This document shows positions 7,240-12,514 of a DNA stretch of 12,514 nt, piece by piece. A program made the position numbers and the translations under genes. The notes beneath the pieces were generated by a model. That model was not told the DNA's origin, did not search any database, and worked only from the letters and a program-made list of their open reading frames with translations. Position 1 is the first letter of the stretch; the number at the start of each line of letters is the position of its first letter. Origin of the DNA: Tubulinosema ratisbonensis (Eukaryota > Microsporidia > Tubulinosematidae); assembly GCA_004000155.1 (NCBI GenBank), contig RCSS01000143.1:1-12514 (forward strand), given 5' to 3'.

Positions 7240-8823
7240 TTAGTGCTGAATAAATATTTTTGTTGAAATTTCATCCTCGCTTATAGCTGTTTGAGAATTC
7301 GTAAAATATAAGTAAAACTTTAATAATTTTGAAATCGCAAAACTAAGAAATAAATATTGCGGAAAAGTTTTTACCAGAAAAATTGCGAATCCTAGGTAGT
7401 AGTTATCAAATGTAGTGTTTCTAATAACAATCACCACAAACAATACTAAATCAAATATTACAATTCTTAAAAATGGAAATATAAATGCCGAGATATCAAA
7501 TAAAAATGTTTCCAAGAACAGATGAAAGCAGTCTAGCATCATAAAAGGAAGTAATGTCTTTAAGCTTAAGATGTAAAATTTTACTTGAACAAAAATTAAT
7601 GGTCCAAAAAGTATTAAATAAAAAAAGAGATTAATTATAAAAGAAGATAGGAACGCCGAGACAAAAATTTCTAACCCACTTATAAGACCTTTTTTGCATT
7701 CATAGTGAAATACCGCCTTATTTCTAAAAAATAATTGTTTGGTTCTTGTTGTAATGAACGAGTTAATACCTGTACAAATAATGAGTAAGATGAGAATTAA
7801 AATTGTAAAAAAATTCAATTCGTCGGTTCCCAAGAAAAATTCATCTGGACAAATAGGCTTGATTTTATAAACGAGGTAATAAACAAGTATAAAATACGAT
7901 AAAATTATTGCAAAATTAGCAACTAATATTTGTGCTTGGCAGGCCTTTGCTCCAAAAAACAGAAATCGATAAATAAGTTTTATCAAAACACCTGGGCGGC
8001 AACTATAGCTCTGATATAAACTACTCTGTCCATAAAAATGCTCTTTGGAGTCCCTAATAGAATTTTCTTCTTGTTTATTATTTTTGGCAAATTCAAATAG
8101 CTTGGAACTTGGATAAGAAACAATATTCCAAGAGCTTTCGTTTTGTAATTTTAAAATTTCGTAAAAATTTGTGAGCTTTCTCTTACTTAAAAAGCTGAGA
8201 TTATCAACAAATTCATCAATTTCTGGTATAGCTACCCTTGAAGTAATCATAACTATAAGTCCTTTGTTTATTGTAAATTTTTTTATAAGCTTTATCATTT
8301 CAATAACTTCTTTTGTGCTTAAACCATCAAAAATATCATCTAGAAATAGAACTTGTCTTTTACTCACAAGCTCACAAGCCAAAACAAGTTTTTGGCATTC
8401 GTTTTTTGTTAGCTCAGATATTTTTTGATTTTGCCTTTCATGCAAATTTAATTCCGAAAGAACTAAATCTGTTTCTGCTGATAATTTTTTGAAATCTAAC
8501 ATCGATCTATCATAAAATCTAAAAAGCTCATAAACTTTCCATTGATCAAACAAAGCATCTTTATGAGGTAAAAAAGGAGATGAGCTTAAGATTTTATCAG
8601 ATCTATCTTCTTTATCTAAAAATATTTCACCTTGAATTTCTAATTTTTGTGGAATATATCCTGCTAGTGTATTTAACAAAGTTGTTTTACCGCTATTAGA
8701 TTCTCCTACTATCAAATGTATTTTTCCTGTTGGTGCTTCTCCATTACATTCTTTTATGATCGGACCATCATCGTTATTAATTGTTAAATTCTTCCAGCTT
8801 AATTCGTTAAATCTTACTGTCAT
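7240..8823 (-). CDS. ABCG (White)-type half transporter with eroded ATPase motifs
   Basis: ABCG half transporters have an N-terminal nucleotide-binding domain followed by six membrane helices, dimerise, and move lipids or other hydrophobic substrates. The 527-aa product has NBD (about 1-215) then membrane region (about 295-500). Walker A GESNSGKTT (40-48) and the Walker B aspartate (LFLDD, D162) are intact. Other motifs are not. The signature usually reading SGGE is SELTKNE (136-142). The catalytic Glu after Walker B is Asp163. The D-loop reads DGLS. The H-loop histidine aligns with Arg196 (MITSRVA). The Q-loop region (SSSPFLPHKD) lacks Gln. About five or six hydrophobic helices follow (near 300-319, 337-356, 383-407, 448-468, 475-497), with the final one apparently downstream in another frame. 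CCC abuts the ATG. The gene is expressed-looking, but ATP hydrolysis is doubtful unless it pairs with a canonical partner. Confidence 0.88.
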   Translation of the reverse strand: MTVRFNELSWKNLTINNDDGPIIKECNGEAPTGKIHLIVGESNSGKTTLLNTLAGYIPQKLEIQGEIFLDKEDRSDKILSSSPFLPHKDALFDQWKVYELFRFYDRSMLDFKKLSAETDLVLSELNLHERQNQKISELTKNECQKLVLACELVSKRQVLFLDDIFDGLSTKEVIEMIKLIKKFTINKGLIVMITSRVAIPEIDEFVDNLSFLSKRKLTNFYEILKLQNESSWNIVSYPSSKLFEFAKNNKQEENSIRDSKEHFYGQSSLYQSYSCRPGVLIKLIYRFLFFGAKACQAQILVANFAIILSYFILVYYLVYKIKPICPDEFFLGTDELNFFTILILILLIICTGINSFITTRTKQLFFRNKAVFHYECKKGLISGLEIFVSAFLSSFIINLFFYLILFGPLIFVQVKFYILSLKTLLPFMMLDCFHLFLETFLFDISAFIFPFLRIVIFDLVLFVVIVIRNTTFDNYYLGFAIFLVKTFPQYLFLSFAISKLLKFYLYFTNSQTAISEDEISTKIFIQH

Positions 8824-8826
8824 GGG
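8824..8826 (-). promoter_or_regulatory. CCC start signal of the ABC gene
   Basis: The coding strand reads ACAACCCATG, with the triplet directly adjoining the start codon. Confidence 0.5.
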
Positions 8827-10388
8827 TTGTATAAGTTTTCTACATAAATCCTTTTTATAAAAGTCTAAGAATACTTAATTTAGATTCTACGAACAAATTT
8901 TAAATACTTCATGTAAAACGATTCTAAGATGAAAATAAATTTCTAGTTTTTAAATAAAAAAACGAACTCAACAGAATTTGAATCTAAATAAAGGTGTATT
9001 AACTTTATTAACATAAAACCAGCCTTATAATGATTTCACAGGTTTAATCAAAATTCTTAGTAATAATTATTTTCATAAATAATAGTTTTCATTTTTAATT
9101 TTCATATTTTATTTGAAATTAAAATAATCTCCATAATACATTTTTTGCCATTTAATTATTTTAGTTAAAAACAAATTGAGCAATAAAAAGACATATTAAA
9201 AATATGATAAAATGCTTTTTAATATTGTAGTGACTCTTAGACACTTGACTAAAACCTTTGTTTTTATTTTTAGCTTGTTTATTATTTTTAAAAGATATTA
9301 GCATGTATTAGATATTTTTTTTATTTTAATTATACTTTAGTTGGGATTTATGATTACAATAATATATAAATTTTACGTAAAATCTTTTAAATTATGATCA
9401 TAAAAATAAAAAGATTTTTACAAAAAGAAATATAACCCAAAAGATAATTTTGTACCATAACTAAAATTCAAAAAGAAATTTTTAATAAAAATTTGGTAAC
9501 GCGAATTTTTGATATTTAAGTTTCTTTATAATATTAACATATATTTTTAATTAAAAAATATTTATGTCATTAATTAGGTTTAGAAATTAAATCAATAATT
9601 AATGATAGATTATAATATCTTTATTTCTTACAGGTACAAAATTATAAGCAAAAAATTTTTTATTTGCATATGCTAATTTTTATGACTTTAATCAAATTTT
9701 GATCTAATAATTATTAATTCTTTTAAAATTTTTATTGTACTAAAAGATTTTTGTTGTTTTATTTGTAAAGTGTTAATGGTATCTAATTTTATATTTGATA
9801 ATTAAGATTTTAGATTTTGAAACACTTTAGTATATTTTCTACTTTTTTAACCATAGATTCAACTTTTTTTATCAAAAGTTTATGTTTACTCTGTTATTAT
9901 TAAATAAATAATATTTATTTGATATAAAACTAAAAAAATAAATTTTAAAATTTGATTGTTTGTAAAACATTTCATTTTTTTGTAAATTAACAGTACAAAA
10001 TGAAAACAAAAATTTTTAAGTAGTATTTTTTAGTTAATAAGCTTTTTTTAAAACAATATCACAAAATAAAAATTATATTTAAATTTTTTAATAATTGTAA
10101 TAAAAAAAATTATGTATTAAAGAAGTAACAAATTACTATAAATAAAATATATTAAACACTTTTAAATTTTTAGTAAATTAATAAATTTATCATAGCTTTC
10201 TTATAAGAATAAATTTTTATTGTGTTATAATTTATTTATTTAGGTTTATTATCATGAGAATATAAATTTATATTTGTTTTTTTTAATTTCTAATATTAGA
10301 TTGATGTAGCGAAATTAAGAAATTAAAATTAATTTTAAAATAAAAATTAAACAACCCTATCACTCAACCATGCCAGCAGAAAAAAGAA
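8827..10388. other. ~1.5-kb AT-rich gene desert
   Basis: On both strands I see only very short frames and no domain-like sequence, tRNA-like fold or long repeat. Composition is extremely A/T with many homopolymer runs. From about 10350 composition shifts toward higher G+C. On the plus strand a CCC (10355-10357) precedes an ATG (10370) that reads 13 codons to a stop, which I do not call. The same bases are better explained by the minus-strand frame that follows. Confidence 0.5.
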
Positions 10389-10562
10389 TTAATAAAAACA
10401 TAGTATCATAACTGCCCAGAAAGCAGATAGAGAAGCCCAATCCTCTATTTGACCTTCGTAGGAGTATTTCTTTCTAAGAATATTACCTAAGAATAATAAA
10501 TTTATTGGCAAACACTTTAATTGTATTAAAAAAATTCTTTTGTCTGTTTTAGCGGTAAATAA
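10389..10562 (-). CDS. ATG-less open frame ending in a membrane helix; partial, spliced or decayed gene
   Basis: The minus strand is open for 57 codons to a TAA (10389-10391) in an island of lower A/T content. The product reads naturally: basic start (AKTDKR), hydrophobic stretch (FLIQLKCLPINLLFLG), polar loop (RKKYSYEGQIEDW) and a C-terminal hydrophobic segment (ASLSAFWAVMILCFY). There is no ATG before the upstream stop (10563-10565) except one nine codons from the end. A CTAAAACAG near the upstream end (10545-10553) looks like a branch point plus 3' splice site of the short introns found in microsporidia, so a first exon may lie upstream, but I could not identify one. A frameshift or pseudogene is equally possible. 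The layout recalls small two-pass ER membrane proteins. No diagnostic motif allows a name. Confidence 0.4.
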   Translation of the reverse strand, partial: LFTAKTDKRIFLIQLKCLPINLLFLGNILRKKYSYEGQIEDWASLSAFWAVMILCFY

Positions 10563-10640
10563 TTAAAATCTTTAAACAATGTTTTGTGGTAAAAAATATT
10601 AATTTATTTATTTTTATTTTTTAAAAAATAATTAAGTTTA

Positions 10641-10643
10641 CCC
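10641..10643 (+). promoter_or_regulatory. CCC start signal of the peroxiredoxin gene
   Basis: The sequence TTTACCCTCAAATG places the triplet 4 nt before ATG 10648. Confidence 0.5.
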
Positions 10644-10647
10644 TCAA

Positions 10648-11163
10648 ATGATACCTAATAAAATTACTGACATAGTTCTCCCAGCTTATTACAACAATGA
10701 ATTTATCGAAACAAACTTAGAATCTTTAGTAGATGATTACCTCATATTGATATTCTATCCTTATGACTTTACTTTTGTATGTCCAACAGAGCTTAATGCC
10801 ATCTCAGATCAATATGAAGAGTTCTCTAAACTAAATACCAATGTTGTGTTTATATCCTGTGATTCTATCTATTCTCACAAGGCATGGAGTAATATTGATC
10901 CTAAAGAAGGGGGTATAAAAGGAATTAAATATCATATGATATCAGATTATAACAAAAAACTAACCAAACAGCTTTGTTTATTGAATGATGATGGTGCTTG
11001 TAAGAGAGCAACAGTGATAATTGATAATAATATGAATATTTTACATTACCATTTTAATATTAATCCTATAGGAAGATCTACTAAAGAACTTAAGAGGATT
11101 ATTAAGGCATTAAAGTTTAATAAAAATACTCAGAATATTTGTAAAGTGGATTGGGATGAATAA
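10648..11163 (+). CDS. Typical 2-Cys peroxiredoxin (thioredoxin peroxidase), C-terminally shortened
   Basis: It reduces hydrogen peroxide and organic peroxides through a peroxidatic cysteine that is resolved by a partner cysteine and recycled by thioredoxin. The 171-aa product shows FYPYDFTFVCPTEL with the peroxidatic C45 and T42. The ISCDS strand (70-73) is followed by SHKAW, catalytic R120 before ATVIID, and the PIGRS stretch (140-144). The resolving cysteine is C165 in NICKVDW, where most homologues have V-C-P-A-x-W. The protein stops two residues after W169, so the C-terminal helix with the Tyr-Phe motif of eukaryotic 2-Cys enzymes is absent, and the GGLG loop reads GGIKG (88-92). Loss of these two elements normally makes peroxiredoxins resistant to over-oxidation. 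No targeting peptide is seen, so it is presumably cytosolic. Homologues are usually about 195-200 aa. Confidence 0.95.
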   Translation: MIPNKITDIVLPAYYNNEFIETNLESLVDDYLILIFYPYDFTFVCPTELNAISDQYEEFSKLNTNVVFISCDSIYSHKAWSNIDPKEGGIKGIKYHMISDYNKKLTKQLCLLNDDGACKRATVIIDNNMNILHYHFNINPIGRSTKELKRIIKALKFNKNTQNICKVDWDE

Positions 11164-11650
11164 AAAAATAATTCATTAATTATATTTTTAATTAAAAAAC
11201 AATCTTTTTTTTATAAAATTATAAATATAATTAAAAAAATATAATTTATAAATTAATTTACTGGAATATTGAATTTTTAAGATATTTTATGCTGTTTAAT
11301 TAAATTAAGAAATAAATTTTATTTTTTATGATTTATAAAAGTCAGTAAGAAATATATTAATTATAAATTTTTTTTTAAAAAAACACTTAAACTAATTTTA
11401 ATTAATAACACAAAATAAAAAATATTTATAAATTTTAATGACATTTTATGCTAAAAATCATTGTAAAAGAGAATATTGTTTGGTGTTTTGAAGTTGAATT
11501 ATGAATATTGTTAGTATTGGAAACAAAATATTTGTCAATTATAAAGGATAATACAACTAATTTTTATTTGAATTTATTTGTAGTTTACCTTCTTTTAAAT
11601 TCACTTTATTAATATTTTAAATTATATTATTTTTTTCATTTTTAAAAAAT
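11164..11650. other. AT-rich non-coding stretch downstream of peroxiredoxin
   Basis: It holds the 3' flank of the peroxiredoxin gene and then A/T-rich sequence. Near 11450-11550 short overlapping frames of 15-18 codons (for example one from ATG 11459) look slightly coding-like but are too short to support. Confidence 0.4.
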
Positions 11651-11773
11651 GAATCTTTCAAGATTCGAACCTTTTGCTTCTGTTAATCATAAAAATAATA
11701 TTATAGAAGAATTGATATTAGCCTTAAAGTACGAGTATTAAACTAATATAAAAACCTTGAGAACTCAAGGTTT
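11651..11773 (-). other. Two palindromes bracketing tRNA-promoter-like boxes
   Basis: A perfect 7-bp inverted repeat (11651-11657 and 11660-11666) and a perfect 10-bp one (11752-11761 and 11764-11773) each have only 2-nt centres. On the minus strand, between them, TAGTTTAATAC resembles a Pol III A box and GGTTCGAATCT is a good B box, followed by a hairpin and a T6 run. A cloverleaf does not fold: the T stem has two mismatches and no acceptor stem pairs. It may be a decayed tRNA, another Pol III transcript, or chance. Confidence 0.35.
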
Positions 11774-12089
11774 ATAAAAAATTAGACATTCTTTTAGTTT
11801 TATCTTTCAATCAAAACAACTTTTTAAATATTTGTTGTGTTTTCAAGAATACAAAAGAAAATTATATTTAAATTCTCTAAAGGCATTTTTTAAAAAGTAT
11901 TCAATAAAAAATTTTAAATGTAATTTATTTGGTAGTTAGAATCTTTTTTTAATTGACAAAATCTTTTAAAGTAAATGAAAACACGAATTTATTTGTTTTT
12001 TAGCATTAAATTAATTTGAGTTTAATTTTTTTATTTCCTAAAATATTTTACAAAAAAGCTATAAGAACAAAGCATTAGAAATTCACATT
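11774..12089. other. AT-rich non-coding stretch
   Basis: No reading frame, repeat or RNA-like structure is visible here. Confidence 0.4.
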
Positions 12090-12482
12090 ATGAAACAAAT
12101 TTGTTGTATCCTGTTAGGCCTATATTAGCTATGAGGTAAAAATGCAAAGGTATACTCTGTTGTTGTAATTAAAAGTATTCTTAGTTACTTTAAAATTGTT
12201 TATAAAAATGGGGTGTCTTATATTTCATTTAAACTTCTCAAATACCTATCTCATTTATTAGAACTGATTACACAATTTGTTTATGCATTTTTTATCCCTT
12301 GAAAAACTGAGGAACAATGTATATTTGTTCAATCTTCTTTCAAATCATTGCTAATAGGAACTATCATTATTTTAAGCAATTGGGTATGATATAATCAAAT
12401 TAAACAAGAAATAGCTACTTTTCTGTTAATCAATTCTTTTATCTCTTATTTTTTTTGTAAAATCATGAGTAATAATTTATAA
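12090..12482 (+). pseudogene. Broken reading frame of a possible membrane protein
   Basis: From ATG 12090 one frame runs 130 codons to TAA 12480-12482, interrupted only by TAG 12126, TGA 12132, TGA 12300 and TGA 12387. The longest open piece is 55 codons. Random DNA this AT-rich should have roughly two to three times as many stops. The start (MKQICCILLGLY) resembles a signal peptide, and several hydrophobic segments follow (for example LLIGTIIILSNWV, FLLINSFISYFF). Local composition is less AT-rich than the flanks. No family is recognised. It is read as a decayed gene, and no frameshift is needed to follow it. Confidence 0.3.
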
Positions 12483-12514
12483 TCTCATTTTGTATTTTGT
12501 ACATATCTATGTTC

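Noticed and set aside
8171..8428. Plus-strand frame inside the ABC transporter
   Set aside because: It is antisense to the nucleotide-binding domain and has no motif of its own.
10370..10411. Plus-strand ATG with an upstream CCC, possibly a ribosomal-protein-like start
   Set aside because: It stops after 13 codons. A resemblance to an L7a N-terminus needed a frameshift and stop readthrough, and the minus-strand frame explains the same bases better.
11640..11760. tRNA gene on the minus strand suggested by the B box
   Set aside because: The T stem has mismatches, no acceptor stem pairs, and the B-box bases are part of a palindrome. Kept only as a low-confidence element.
1..12514. CRISPR array, bacterial operons or prophage
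   Set aside because: No regularly spaced repeats, no Shine-Dalgarno-led gene clusters, and all recognisable proteins are of eukaryotic type.

Overview
This is a strongly AT-rich window with small, mostly single-exon, eukaryotic-type genes, and it looks like a microsporidian genome, plausibly of the Nosema/Vairimorpha group. Three things point there. The proteins are eukaryotic core factors in shortened form: cytosolic-type LysRS, UTP23, an alpha-kleisin, a SNARE, an ABCG-type half transporter and a 2-Cys peroxiredoxin. Intergenic DNA is extremely A+T rich. A CCC triplet sits 0-10 nt upstream of the start codon of most genes, a signal known from Nosema and Encephalitozoon. The genus is an inference. 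A few ambiguous bases (n) show that the assembly is draft quality.

Positions 1-1200 hold decayed coding DNA. At the left edge, on the minus strand, is a broken zinc-ribbon ORF that looks like the start of a transposase. Its upstream region carries a ~62-bp element that recurs near 3.8 kb. Plus-strand coding fragments in shifting frames follow (561-1144). Positions 1437-5548 are the gene-dense core: UTP23 (+), a divergent alpha-kleisin of the Rad21/Scc1/Rec8 type (-), an unrecognised low-complexity protein (+), the second repeat copy, and complete LysRS (-).

Positions 5549-8823 carry two small proteins with a C-terminal membrane anchor, facing each other: an unknown 77-aa protein (+) and a short R-SNARE (-) whose zero-layer residue is Asn. 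An ABCG-like half transporter (-) follows, with several ATPase motifs eroded. Its last membrane helix lies in a different frame just downstream (7109-7237), so the gene looks split by a one-base slip.

Positions 8827-10388 are a ~1.5-kb AT-rich gene desert. Then come a short open frame without ATG on the minus strand (10389-10562) and a compact 2-Cys peroxiredoxin (+, 10648-11163). The right end is mostly non-coding, with two short palindromes bracketing tRNA-promoter-like boxes (11651-11773) and a broken plus-strand reading frame (12090-12482). The genes form no pathway or operon. They are housekeeping functions (ribosome assembly, sister-chromatid cohesion, translation, vesicle fusion, membrane transport, peroxide removal) set in a repeat-scarred region.
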